Source: Kribbella jejuensis (lineage in GTDB: Bacteria; Actinomycetota; Actinomycetes; Propionibacteriales; Kribbellaceae). Taken from it: 64,000 nucleotides of DNA. Location of the stretch: the NCBI RefSeq assembly GCF_006715085.1, contig NZ_VFMM01000002.1:1-64000 (forward strand), written 5' to 3'. A program made the translations under genes and the position numbers. The notes under the pieces were generated by a model, which did no database searches, had not been told where the DNA came from, and saw only the letters and a program-made list of their open reading frames with translations. Below, piece after piece: positions 7,688 to 16,993 of the stretch (positions are counted from its first letter, which is position 1; every line of letters begins with the position of its first letter).

Positions 7688-7705
7688 CTTGATCGGCCCT
7701 CAGGG

Positions 7706-8458
7706 TCAAGGTCTCCTCCGCCGTTCGGCCCGCTCGGCGAGTTCCTCGCGGTCCAGCCGTTCCGCCTCGGCCGGCGTCGGGGCGCTGCCGCCGTACGCGG
7801 CCGGCAACCACCAGGCACCGGGCGGCTGCTCCGGGTAGGCGCGGATGCTCTCGTCCAGCATCCCGGCCATCGTCGACCGCAGCCGGGCGGTCGCCTCCGC
7901 CGGGTCGTCGTCGGCCGTCACGGTGATCGGCGCGCCGATGCTGATCGAGATCGGGCGATGCCGGGTGAAGTCCCGCGGGTGGTCCTTGGTGAACATTCGC
8001 TGGGTGCCCCACAGGATCATCGGCAGGATCGGTACGCCGGCCTCGGCCGCCATCCGGACCGTGCCGGACTTGAACTCCTTCAGCTCGAACGACCGGCTGA
8101 TCGTCGCCTCCGGGAACACCCCGACCAGCTCACCGGCGCGCAGGTACTCGACGGCGGTCCGGTACGACGCCGCGCCCGCCTCGCGGTCCACCGGGATGTG
8201 GTGCATGCCGCGCATCAGCGGACCGGAGTACTTGTTCCGGAACAGCACTTCCTTGGCCATGAAACGGACCAGCCGCTTGGCCGGCAGCGCGCCGAACCCG
8301 CCGAGGATGAAGTCCACGTAGCTGATGTGGTTGATCGCGACCAGTGCGCCGCCCGTGCGCGGGACGTGCTCTGTCCCGGTGCGGCGGATCTTCAGGTCCA
8401 GCACCGTGAAGGCAGTCTTCGCGAAGGCGATGACGGGTGGATACACAAGGTCTCTCAT
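7706..8458 (-). CDS. 1-acyl-sn-glycerol-3-phosphate acyltransferase (PlsC family)
   Basis: 250 residues, LPLAT/PlsC fold. The catalytic NHxxxxD box is 'NHISYVD' (His44, Asp49), and motif III 'FPEAT' is at 115-119; both are required for acyl transfer to lysophosphatidate-type acceptors at the membrane. There is an amphipathic N-terminus and a basic C-terminal tail. The start is the ATG giving 'MRDLVYPP'; in-frame sequence further upstream lies in the divergent thiC leader. Actinomycetes carry many PlsC paralogues, so the exact acceptor (phospholipid, glycolipid) is open. It is divergent from the thiC riboswitch by 35 bp. Confidence 0.9.
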   Translation of the reverse strand: MRDLVYPPVIAFAKTAFTVLDLKIRRTGTEHVPRTGGALVAINHISYVDFILGGFGALPAKRLVRFMAKEVLFRNKYSGPLMRGMHHIPVDREAGAASYRTAVEYLRAGELVGVFPEATISRSFELKEFKSGTVRMAAEAGVPILPMILWGTQRMFTKDHPRDFTRHRPISISIGAPITVTADDDPAEATARLRSTMAGMLDESIRAYPEQPPGAWWLPAAYGGSAPTPAEAERLDREELAERAERRRRP

Positions 8459-8493
8459 GTCCCGATTATGGTGGGCGCTGACAACTAGAGACC

Positions 8494-10210
<1,717 letters not shown>

Positions 10211-10270
10211 ACCGGATACGGGGAGTAGTCGGCTGAATCGGTTCAGGTTTTGCCCTTCACTCTGCGTTAA

Positions 10271-10286
10271 TAAGGCTGTAGCCTTA
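10271..10286. promoter_or_regulatory. Perfect palindrome upstream of the SatD-like gene
   Basis: TAAGGCTGTAGCCTTA is a 7-bp perfect inverted repeat with a 2-nt spacer, 24 bp before the regulator start. It sits in an AT-richer stretch (GTTAATAAGG) where a -10 box would be. Likely operator for the adjacent helix-turn-helix protein (autoregulation); inference. Confidence 0.55.
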
Positions 10287-10310
10287 CCCCGTCGGAAGGA
10301 GGTGCTGGTG

Positions 10311-10910
10311 ATGGTCTTCGTTCTCACGCTAGATCAGCGGGGCAGCCGAAGCACGAGTGATCTCGTACCCGAGTTGCTGAACTCCCTGAACCGGCGGCCG
10401 CGGCGCAGTGGGCTGTTGCGGAGGTTCGAGCGGACCGCCGGCGACGAGGTACAGGGCGTGCTGTCCGAGGCGCGGGCGACCGTCGACGTGATCGTCGACC
10501 TGCTCCGGACCGACAGTTGGTACGTCGGACTCGGCGTCGGCGACGTCACCGAACCCCTGCCGCGCAGTACGCGCGCCGGCAGCGGTGACGCGTTCGTGTT
10601 CGCCCGGGAAGCGGTCACCCGAGCCAAGTCGAGCCCTCACCACGTCAACGTGGTGGGGGCCGACCCGCGGCGCGCCGAGCAGGTGGAGACCGTGCTGTGG
10701 CTGATGGCTTCCGTACTGCGCCGCCGCAGCGAACGCGGCTGGGCGGTGGCGGATCTGTTGGGCGAAGGACTGACCAGGCGGGAGATCGGTGTGAAACTCG
10801 GCATCAGCCAGTCGGCAGTGACGCAGCGGGCCCAAGCGGCCGGCTTCGCCGAGGAACAACGCGGACGGGTGCTGGCGGCCGATCTCCTCGACCACGGGGT
10901 CGCTGCGTGA
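10311..10910 (+). CDS. SatD-like helix-turn-helix regulator
   Basis: 199 residues. The N-terminal domain 'FVLTLDQRGSRSTSDLVPELL ...' split by 'RFERTAGDEVQGVLSEA' and 'WYVGLGVGDVTEPLP' matches my recollection of the SatD family. The C-terminus (about 150-178) is a helix-turn-helix 'LTRREIGVKLGISQSAVTQRA'. AAGGAGG (10296-10302) sits 8 nt before ATG 10311, favouring it over upstream GTGs. Its stop overlaps the start of a membrane protein gene (GTGA), so the two form a coupled pair. A palindrome lies just upstream. Role unknown; probably transcriptional control of the membrane partner. Confidence 0.8.
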   Translation: MVFVLTLDQRGSRSTSDLVPELLNSLNRRPRRSGLLRRFERTAGDEVQGVLSEARATVDVIVDLLRTDSWYVGLGVGDVTEPLPRSTRAGSGDAFVFAREAVTRAKSSPHHVNVVGADPRRAEQVETVLWLMASVLRRRSERGWAVADLLGEGLTRREIGVKLGISQSAVTQRAQAAGFAEEQRGRVLAADLLDHGVAA

Positions 10911-11461
10911 CGGCGCTGGTCCTGTCGCTCACCGCAGCCGCCCTCGTCCTCGCAGTACTGGCCTGGGTCCCGAAGTCCGGATCCACCCTCGAGATCGTCA
11001 TCAGTGGCCTCATGCTCGCCTGCCTGGCGGCTGTCGGCGTCCTGCTACTCGCTGGGCACGGGGTGCACGGCTGGGCCGAGCGCTGGTGGAATGTGCTGCT
11101 CCTGCTCGCAGGAGGCCTCGCAGTGACCGGTGGCGGTCCACTGACGACCTCTGTGCTGGCCCTGGCCGACAGAGGGAACACCCGTGCCCAGTCGACGCAG
11201 AAGGCCGGTGAAGTACTCCGTGGCGGCGCACTGATCGGTGCGCTCGAGCGGATGGCCATCTACGCCGCACTGGTGGCGGGCTGGCCGGAAGGCATCGCGA
11301 TCGTGCTGGCGATCAAGGGGCTGGCCAGGTACCCGGAACTCCGCAGTCCTGACCAGCCCGCCTCCGTCACCCCACAGGCCGTCGCCGAACGCTTCATCAT
11401 CGGCACGTTCACCAGCGTCCTGTGGGCGGTCACGTGCGCAGGGCTGCTGCGCTCGCACTAG
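10907..11461 (+). CDS. Membrane protein partner of the SatD-like regulator
   Basis: 184 residues with five or so hydrophobic stretches (about 4-22, 30-48, 58-82, 110-130, 160-182) and a cytoplasmic or lumenal segment 'LADRGNTRAQSTQKAGEVLRGGALIGALER'. GTG start overlapping the regulator's stop. Sequence 'GALIGALERMAIYAALVAGWPEGIAIVLAIKGLARYPEL' looks like a conserved core, often seen beside SatD-like genes. No transporter or enzyme motif recognised. The gene ends 4 nt from the convergent RDD gene. Confidence 0.8.
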   Translation: MTALVLSLTAAALVLAVLAWVPKSGSTLEIVISGLMLACLAAVGVLLLAGHGVHGWAERWWNVLLLLAGGLAVTGGGPLTTSVLALADRGNTRAQSTQKAGEVLRGGALIGALERMAIYAALVAGWPEGIAIVLAIKGLARYPELRSPDQPASVTPQAVAERFIIGTFTSVLWAVTCAGLLRSH

Positions 11462-11465
11462 GGCG

Positions 11466-12140
11466 TCAGATGGTGCGCACCACGTAGGTGTTGCAGACCT
11501 TGTCGTGCCAGGTCTGCTTCTGCTGGTCCCACAACGGCCAGAGCGAGTTCAGGAAGCAGGCGCTGTCGAAGACACCTCTGAGGATCTCCCGCAGGAACGC
11601 CCGGCCGGCTCCGATCGTCTGCCCGGTCTGGGTGTCGACCAGCCTGATGTGCAGCACGCTCTTGCCGACGCTCTGCCCGGTGGACCCCTGCCGGAAGACC
11701 CGGTTCCACAGCCACAGGCCGATGCTGGCGAGAACCCCGACGATCAGCAGGATGATCGCGAAGCCGGACGGCCCGGTGTCGTAGCCGTTCCGGTTGGTCG
11801 CGACGTCGGCGATGAACACGCCGTACCCGATCCCGAACGGCACGCCGCTGACCAGGCCGTCGATCAACGACGCCCCGACCCGCTGAAGCCAGTCCGCCAA
11901 CGGAGCCTGCGGGCCACCGCCGTACCCGTACCCCGGCTGCTGCGGGTACCCGTACTGTCCGGGCTGTCCAGGAGCCTGCCCGTACCCGGGCTGCTGCCCG
12001 TAGCCATAGCCGGGCTGCTGTCCATACCCAGGCTGCTGGCCATAACCCGGCTGCTGCCCGTAGCCGGGCTGCTGGCCGTACTGACCCGGCTGCCGCGGGT
12101 CCTGAGGGCCGTAGCCCGGTGGTGGCGTCGGAGTGCTCAC
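11466..12140 (-). CDS. RDD-family membrane protein with PGYGQQ-repeat N-terminus
   Basis: 224 residues. Residues 1-90 are a low-complexity Pro/Gly/Tyr/Gln tail with about six 'PGYGQQ' units. The rest is an RDD domain with helices around 'VGASLIDGLVSGVPFGIGYG' and 'IILLIVGVLASIGLWLW', the conserved 'GQSVGKSVLHIRLVD', and the family's 'PLWDQQKQTWHDK' ending. RDD proteins are poorly understood; some act as ion antiporters or are involved in protein export. The first nine residues (MSTPTPPPG) are identical to those of the DUF4190-like protein 1.1 kb away. A second RDD protein lies at 36541. Confidence 0.88.
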   Translation of the reverse strand: MSTPTPPPGYGPQDPRQPGQYGQQPGYGQQPGYGQQPGYGQQPGYGYGQQPGYGQAPGQPGQYGYPQQPGYGYGGGPQAPLADWLQRVGASLIDGLVSGVPFGIGYGVFIADVATNRNGYDTGPSGFAIILLIVGVLASIGLWLWNRVFRQGSTGQSVGKSVLHIRLVDTQTGQTIGAGRAFLREILRGVFDSACFLNSLWPLWDQQKQTWHDKVCNTYVVRTI

Positions 12141-12245
12141 GACGATCCCTTCTGGCGAAGTGCGATTGAGGAGTGCTTGCAGGCTAGTGGTCCGACGTAC
12201 CAGAGTCGCTCACGGATCCCACGAGCGGCGGGTTACCGTTGTCCG

Positions 12246-12686
12246 GTGAGCGTCTCGCAGAGCGTCGTACTCCGCCCTACCGGCCCGGTGCAGCCGCTGG
12301 ACCGCCGGGTGTGGGGCCTGACCGCGGTCGGCATCGGCGGCTTCGCGCTGGCCGGCGCCTATCAGCTGTCCGGCGGGCGGATCGGCCTGCCGTGCATCCT
12401 GCACGCGACCACCGGTCTGAACTGCCCGCTCTGCGGGTCGACGCGGATGGCCGCGGCCATGCTCCGCGGTGACTTCGGCGGGGCGTGGCACTTCAACCCC
12501 GTGGTGTTCGTGCTCGGTCCACTGGCGGCCGTTGCCCTCGGCTACCAGGTGCTCGCCTGGGCACTCGAATCGCTTCGGCTGGTCAGGCTGCCGCGGCTGC
12601 AGCTGAGCCGGCGCACGGTGGACCGCCTGACCAACGCGATCGTCGCACTGTTCATCGTGTACGGCGTCGCGCGCAACCTGTTCTGA
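12246..12686 (+). CDS. DUF2752 membrane protein
   Basis: 146 residues from GTG 12246. DUF2752 signature 'CILHATTGLNCPLCGSTRM' with Cys pairs, then two or three hydrophobic helices ('FNPVVFVLGPLAAVALGYQVL', 'LTNAIVALFIVYGVAR'). No clear Shine-Dalgarno. The CPxCGxTR motif and the small size are characteristic of this family, whose function is unknown. It sits between two minus-strand genes with related tails and ends at a strong bidirectional hairpin terminator. Confidence 0.85.
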   Translation: MSVSQSVVLRPTGPVQPLDRRVWGLTAVGIGGFALAGAYQLSGGRIGLPCILHATTGLNCPLCGSTRMAAAMLRGDFGGAWHFNPVVFVLGPLAAVALGYQVLAWALESLRLVRLPRLQLSRRTVDRLTNAIVALFIVYGVARNLF

Positions 12687-12688
12687 CC

Positions 12689-12718
12689 CCGGCCGGGCGA
12701 CAGTAGCCGCCCGGCCGG
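12689..12718. terminator. Bidirectional hairpin between convergent genes
   Basis: CCGGCCGGGCG and CGCCCGGCCGG form a perfect 11-bp stem with an 8-nt loop, exactly between the stop of the DUF2752 gene (+) and the stop of the DUF4190-like gene (-). No T-run, as is common for actinomycete terminators. Confidence 0.75.
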
Positions 12719-12728
12719 ACAGGGGTTA

Positions 12729-13253
12729 CTAGTTCGGCCGGGTGATGCCGGACGCGTAGCCGATGATCCCCAGGACCAGGGCGACGATGCCGCCGATCCA
12801 GGCGATCTTCGCGAGCGTGTCCGGCTGGCCCTGCTCGCGGTACTTGCTCTGGGCGATCAGACCGAGGACGATCGCGGCCGGGGAGCAGCAGAAGATGCAG
12901 ACGATGCCGATGATCGACAGGACCTTCGGGGTGTTGCTCTGCGGCGCTGCGGCTCCGTAGCCGGCGTTACCGCCGCCGGGGTATGCGGCATAGCCGCCGG
13001 GCTGTTGCCCGTACCCGCCAGGCTGCCCGTATCCACCAGGCTGGCCGTATCCGCCGGGCTGCTGCTGGCCGTAGCCGGGCTGGTCCTGGCCGGGCTGGCC
13101 GTAGCCGCCGGGCTGCTGGCCGTAGCCGGGCTGGCCGGGCTGCTGGCCGTACTGTCCGGGCTGGCCGTACTGCCCTGGCTGCTGACCCGGGTAGTCCTGC
13201 GGACCGTTCGGGTTGTTCTGGTCGTCGCCGGGAGGTGGCGTCGGTGTGCTCAC
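12729..13253 (-). CDS. DUF4190-like two-TM protein with Pro/Gly/Gln/Tyr N-terminus
   Basis: 174 residues. Residues 1-95 are low complexity ([12 protein letters not shown] units); residues 100-170 hold two membrane helices ('[21 protein letters not shown]' and '[19 protein letters not shown]') separated by '[17 protein letters not shown]', the DUF4190/CD225-like hairpin arrangement. The N-terminus MSTPTPPPG is shared with the RDD protein at 11466. Function unknown; such proteins probably sit at the cell membrane with the disordered tail in the cytoplasm. Confidence 0.82.
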   Translation of the reverse strand: MSTPTPPPGDDQNNPNGPQDYPGQQPGQYGQPGQYGQQPGQPGYGQQPGGYGQPGQDQPGYGQQQPGGYGQPGGYGQPGGYGQQPGGYAAYPGGGNAGYGAAAPQSNTPKVLSIIGIVCIFCCSPAAIVLGLIAQSKYREQGQPDTLAKIAWIGGIVALVLGIIGYASGITRPN

Positions 13254-13358
13254 CGCGGTTCCCTTCTGAGAACGTCGTGGAATCAGCGCAGCCTATCTTT
13301 TCCACAGGTTCGTCGTCATGCTCCCACTCCGGCCCGGGAAACCCGTAGGGTCTCTGCC

Positions 13359-13853
13359 GTGACCGAGACACCGCAATCGCCCGCACCGGGCCAGAACAAC
13401 CCGGGCGCCGATCCCATCCACAACCTGCCCTCACCCGCGGTGCAGCCGCCGCCCTTCGGGCAGCAACCGCAGTACGGCCAGCCGATGCCGCCACAGAACC
13501 TGCCGACGGGTCCGGTGCTGGTGACGATCGGCGACATCGCCGTGGAGCAGCAGCGGATCGTCACCCCGGCCGGCGTGATGCCGACCCACGGTGCGAACTG
13601 GTCGGCGATGGACATGTCCCGGACCGAGGAGAAGATCCCGGCCTGGGCGATCGTGCTGGCCATCATCTTCGCCCTGGCCTGCCTGCTCGGCCTGCTGTTC
13701 CTGCTGGTCAAGGAACGCAAGACCACCGGCTTCGTCCAGGTCACAGTGCAGTACGGCAACCGCACGCACAACACTCACGTCGGGGTCAGCTCACCGGACC
13801 AGGTCGCCGATGTGCTTGCCCGAGTCAACTATGCCCGGACGCTCTGCGTTTAA
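13359..13853 (+). CDS. Single-TM protein of unknown function with Pro/Gln-rich N-terminus
   Basis: 164 residues from GTG 13359. The N-terminus is Pro/Gln-rich (to about residue 50), followed by 'GPVLVTIGDIAVEQQRIVTPAGVMP', one membrane helix ('IPAWAIVLAIIFALACLLGLLFLLV') and a C-terminal beta-like segment 'TGFVQVTVQYGNRTHNTHV'. It looks like a conserved actinobacterial hypothetical with a cytoplasmic head, one helix and a short outer domain, or the reverse. A strong terminator follows. No function assigned. Confidence 0.75.
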   Translation: MTETPQSPAPGQNNPGADPIHNLPSPAVQPPPFGQQPQYGQPMPPQNLPTGPVLVTIGDIAVEQQRIVTPAGVMPTHGANWSAMDMSRTEEKIPAWAIVLAIIFALACLLGLLFLLVKERKTTGFVQVTVQYGNRTHNTHVGVSSPDQVADVLARVNYARTLCV

Positions 13854-13867
13854 AGGGCTTCCGAAAC

Positions 13868-13897
13868 ACAGAACGGCCGCCGCGGCGGCCGTTCTGT
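13868..13897. terminator. Bidirectional terminator between the 164-residue gene and pstB
   Basis: ACAGAACGGCCGCCG and its exact complement CGGCGGCCGTTCTGT make a 15-bp perfect stem followed by TTTGTT. It lies 13 nt from the pstB stop on the other strand, so it can serve both transcripts. Confidence 0.85.
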
Positions 13898-13909
13898 TTG
13901 TTGGGCAGC

Positions 13910-14686
13910 TCAGCCGAAGCGGCCGGTGATGTAGTCCTCGGTGGCCTTCTCGGCCGGGTTGGAGAAGATCTGCTTGGTCGGAGCCATCTCGATCAACCGG
14001 CCCGGCTTGCCGGTGGCCGCGAGGTTGAAGAACGCGGTCTGGTCGGAAACCCGGGCGGCCTGCTGCATGTTGTGGGTCACGATGACGACCGTGAACTTGT
14101 CCTTCAGCTTCTCGATCAGGTCCTCGATCGCCAGCGTGGAGATCGGGTCGAGGGCCGAGCAGGGCTCGTCCATCAGGATCACCTCGGGCTCGACCGCGAT
14201 CGCCCGGGCGATGCAGAGCCGCTGCTGCTGACCACCGGACAGACCCGCGCCGGGCTTGTCCAGCCGGTCCTTGACCTCGTTCCACAGGTTGGCGCCCTTG
14301 AGGGACTGCTCGACCACCTCGGTGAGCTTCTTCTTGTCCTTGACGCCGTTCAGCCGCAGCCCGGACGCGACGTTGTCGAAGATCGACATGGTCGGGAACG
14401 GGTTCGGCCGCTGGAACACCATGCCGACGACGCGGCGGACCGCGACCGGGTCGACGCCGTTGCCGTACAGGTCCTGCTGGTCCAGCGTCACCTTGCCCTC
14501 CACGCGGGCGCCCGGGATCACCTCGTGCATCCGGTTCAGGGTCCGCAGGAAGGTGGACTTGCCGCAGCCGGACGGGCCGATGAACGCGGTGACCGAGCGG
14601 GGCTCGATCGTCATGGACACGTCCTCGACGGCCTTGAAGTCGCCGTAGTAGACGTTGAGGCCGCTGACCTCGATGCGCTTAGCCAT
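13910..14686 (-). CDS. pstB: Phosphate ABC transporter ATP-binding protein PstB
   Basis: 258 residues, the usual PstB length. Walker A 'GPSGCGKST' at 37-45, ABC signature 'LSGGQQQRL' and Walker B '[13 protein letters not shown]'. '[18 protein letters not shown]' is a PstB-specific segment. It powers high-affinity phosphate import through PstA/PstC. It is the last gene of pstS-pstC-pstA-pstB on the minus strand, 20 nt after pstA, and ends at a strong terminator. No phoU follows, unlike E. coli; DUF47 and other PhoU-like proteins are elsewhere. Confidence 0.98.
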   Translation of the reverse strand: MAKRIEVSGLNVYYGDFKAVEDVSMTIEPRSVTAFIGPSGCGKSTFLRTLNRMHEVIPGARVEGKVTLDQQDLYGNGVDPVAVRRVVGMVFQRPNPFPTMSIFDNVASGLRLNGVKDKKKLTEVVEQSLKGANLWNEVKDRLDKPGAGLSGGQQQRLCIARAIAVEPEVILMDEPCSALDPISTLAIEDLIEKLKDKFTVVIVTHNMQQAARVSDQTAFFNLAATGKPGRLIEMAPTKQIFSNPAEKATEDYITGRFG

Positions 14687-14706
14687 AACGGAAAAGGAAC
14701 CTCTCG

Positions 14707-15627
14707 CTATTTCGACTTGACGGCGCTGAACCGAGCGACGAGCCGGGCCAGCACGTTGAGGACAAGGACCAGCAGGATCAGCGTGAGCGCCGCGGCCCAG
14801 ACCCGGTCCGCCGCGTTCGGCAGCGCGAGCTCGGTGCGGTCCTGGTTGATCATCGTCGGCAGTGCGCCCATGAATCCGCTGAACGGGTTCAGGTTGATGT
14901 TCTTCGAGTAGCCGACCAGGATCAGCAGCGGCGCGGTCTCACCCATCACCCGGGCCAGACCGAGCATCACGCCGGTGACGATGCCGCCGAACGCCGTCGG
15001 TACGACGACCTTCAGGATCGTCTTCCACTTCGGTACGCCGAGCGCGTACGACGCCTCGCGCAGCTCGTCCGGTACGAGCTTGAGCATCTCCTCGGTGGAC
15101 CGCAGTACGACCGGGAGCATCAACAGCACCAGCGACAGCGACACCGCGAAACCGACGCGGTTGAAGCCGAACACCGTGATCCACACCGCGTAGACGAACA
15201 GCGCGGCGACGATCGACGGGACACCGGTGAGGATGTCGATCATGAAGCTCACGATCTTGGCAGCCCGCGTGCCCTTGCCGTACTCGACCAGGTAGATCGC
15301 CCCGAGGACGGCGATCGGCACCGCGATCACGGCGGTGATCAGTGACATGATCAGCGTGCCCATGATCGCGTGGTACGCACCACCGCCGGCCCGGCGGACG
15401 GTGATACCGCGCTGCGACTGGCTCCACCAGTCCGCGTTCAGCAGCAGGTGATAACCCTTGCCGATCACGGTGATCAGAATCCACAGCAGCGGGATCATCG
15501 CGATCACGAAGGCCAGGACGATCAGCACCGTGGCCAACGTGTTCTTGAAGGCGCGGGCGCCGGACTTGCCGGACAGGTCCAGGACCTGCCCGTCGTAGGC
15601 GGGTTTGTTCTCTGCGATGGCGGTCAT
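14707..15627 (-). CDS. pstA: Phosphate ABC transporter permease PstA
   Basis: 306 residues with six membrane helices. The inner-membrane-component motif '[20 protein letters not shown]' (EAA loop contacting PstB) is present. '[26 protein letters not shown]' near the C-terminus is PstA-like. Its ATG overlaps the pstC stop (ATGA), indicating translational coupling and equal stoichiometry with PstC. Confidence 0.97.
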   Translation of the reverse strand: MTAIAENKPAYDGQVLDLSGKSGARAFKNTLATVLIVLAFVIAMIPLLWILITVIGKGYHLLLNADWWSQSQRGITVRRAGGGAYHAIMGTLIMSLITAVIAVPIAVLGAIYLVEYGKGTRAAKIVSFMIDILTGVPSIVAALFVYAVWITVFGFNRVGFAVSLSLVLLMLPVVLRSTEEMLKLVPDELREASYALGVPKWKTILKVVVPTAFGGIVTGVMLGLARVMGETAPLLILVGYSKNINLNPFSGFMGALPTMINQDRTELALPNAADRVWAAALTLILLVLVLNVLARLVARFSAVKSK

Positions 15628-16862
15628 GCCGATGCTCCTTCGGCTGCGCTGGCGCGGCGGTTGCGGCGGGGGCGCTTGGCTCCGGGGGCGCTACGGTCGA
15701 CGATGATCCGGGCCGCGGAGTTGACCAGGAACGTGACCACGAACAGGACCAGGCCGGCCGCGATGTACGCGCCGGTCTTCTCCGGCGAGTCGAACTCGGC
15801 GGCGTTGTTGGCGATCTTCGACGCGAACGTCTCGCCGCCGGCGAAGATCGACGGGTTCCAGGGATCGTTGCCGTTCGGCACCGACAGGATGATCAGTACC
15901 GCGACGGTCTCACCGAGCGCGCGGCCGAGGCCGAGCATCGAGGCGCTGACCACACCGGAACGCCCGTACGGCAGCACCGCGGTGCGGATCATCTCCCACT
16001 TGGTCGCGCCGAGTGCCAGCGCGCCCTCGCGGTGGGCGATCGGCGTCTGCGCGAAGATCTCCCGGCTGATCGCGGTGACCACCGGCAGGATCATGATCGC
16101 CAGCACGACCGACGCGGTGAAGACCACGCCGACGTCGTCGCCCGGCGGCTTCTCGAACACCGGGATCCAGCCGAGTGCGTCCGCGAGGCCGTTGATGACC
16201 GGCCGCAGGATCGGGGCGAAGAACAGGATGCCCCACAGGCCGTAGATGATCGACGGTACGGCGGCCAGCAGGTCGACCGCGTGCGCGACCGGCGAGGCCA
16301 GCCGCTTCGGGGCGTAGTACGTCACGAACAACGCGACGCCGATCGCGATCGGGACCGCGATCAGCATCGCGATGATCGAGCTGATCACCGTGGTGTAGAA
16401 GAGCGCCGCGATACCGAACTGCGGGTTGTCGCCTCCCGGGTTCCAGACCCGGGAGAACAGGAAGCTGCTCTTGTCGTCGGCCAGCGCCGGGATCGCCAGC
16501 GCCAGCAGGAAGATGCCGACGAACGCGACGATCAGAACCACCAAGCCGCCGGAGCCCCGGGCCAGGCCGCCGAACAACCGGTCGCCGAGGTGACCGACCG
16601 GGCCGAGGGCGAGCTCGCGGTCGGCGTCCGCCCGGGTTTCCGGCGCGGCGGGCGTACTGTCCGCGGCTTCGACGCCGGTCTCGGTCATCACCTCGGTGGA
16701 TCGCTGGGCCGCTTCGTGCTCGGCGTGTTGCTCGGCCAGGTCACCGAACTTCGGCGTCGGGCCGATGTTCTCGTGAACCAGATCCTCGATGGCGGGATCT
16801 GCGTGGTTCGTGGCCGTGCCGTCCGGCCGGTCTGGCGGTGCCGTGCCGTCTGGACTACTCAT
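15624..16862 (-). CDS. pstC: Phosphate ABC transporter permease PstC
   Basis: 412 residues, longer than the usual ~310-330 because of a ~100-residue Ala/Glu/Asp-rich N-terminal extension before the first helix ('GGLVVLIVAFVGIFLLALAIPAL'). The EAA loop 'HREGALALGATKWEMIRTAVL' and 'DLLAAVPSIIYGLWGILFFAP' are PstC hallmarks. The acidic extension is predicted cytoplasmic and unstructured; earlier starts are not needed, and a start nearer the first helix cannot be excluded. Coupled to pstA, preceded by a 130-nt gap after pstS containing a large hairpin. Confidence 0.96.
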   Translation of the reverse strand: MSSPDGTAPPDRPDGTATNHADPAIEDLVHENIGPTPKFGDLAEQHAEHEAAQRSTEVMTETGVEAADSTPAAPETRADADRELALGPVGHLGDRLFGGLARGSGGLVVLIVAFVGIFLLALAIPALADDKSSFLFSRVWNPGGDNPQFGIAALFYTTVISSIIAMLIAVPIAIGVALFVTYYAPKRLASPVAHAVDLLAAVPSIIYGLWGILFFAPILRPVINGLADALGWIPVFEKPPGDDVGVVFTASVVLAIMILPVVTAISREIFAQTPIAHREGALALGATKWEMIRTAVLPYGRSGVVSASMLGLGRALGETVAVLIILSVPNGNDPWNPSIFAGGETFASKIANNAAEFDSPEKTGAYIAAGLVLFVVTFLVNSAARIIVDRSAPGAKRPRRNRRASAAEGASA

Positions 16863-16929
16863 CGATGGTGCTCCAAGCGCCTGATTTTCATGATGTTTGA
16901 CGTCTGGTCTGTCCCGAGCCTGTCATTGC

Positions 16930-16976
16930 TGCGAGCCCCGGCCGCCTCCGATGACTCGGACCGGCCGGGGCTCGCA
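16930..16976 (-). terminator. Large hairpin between pstS and pstC
   Basis: A perfect 15-bp stem (TGCGAGCCCCGGCCG with its exact complement at 16962-16976) and a 17-nt loop lie 18 nt after the pstS stop. There is no long T-run. It probably terminates part of the transcripts or protects the pstS mRNA 3' end, giving more binding protein than permease. Shape seen, role inferred. Confidence 0.65.
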
Positions 16977-16993
16977 TCAGTACTGCTTCGCGA

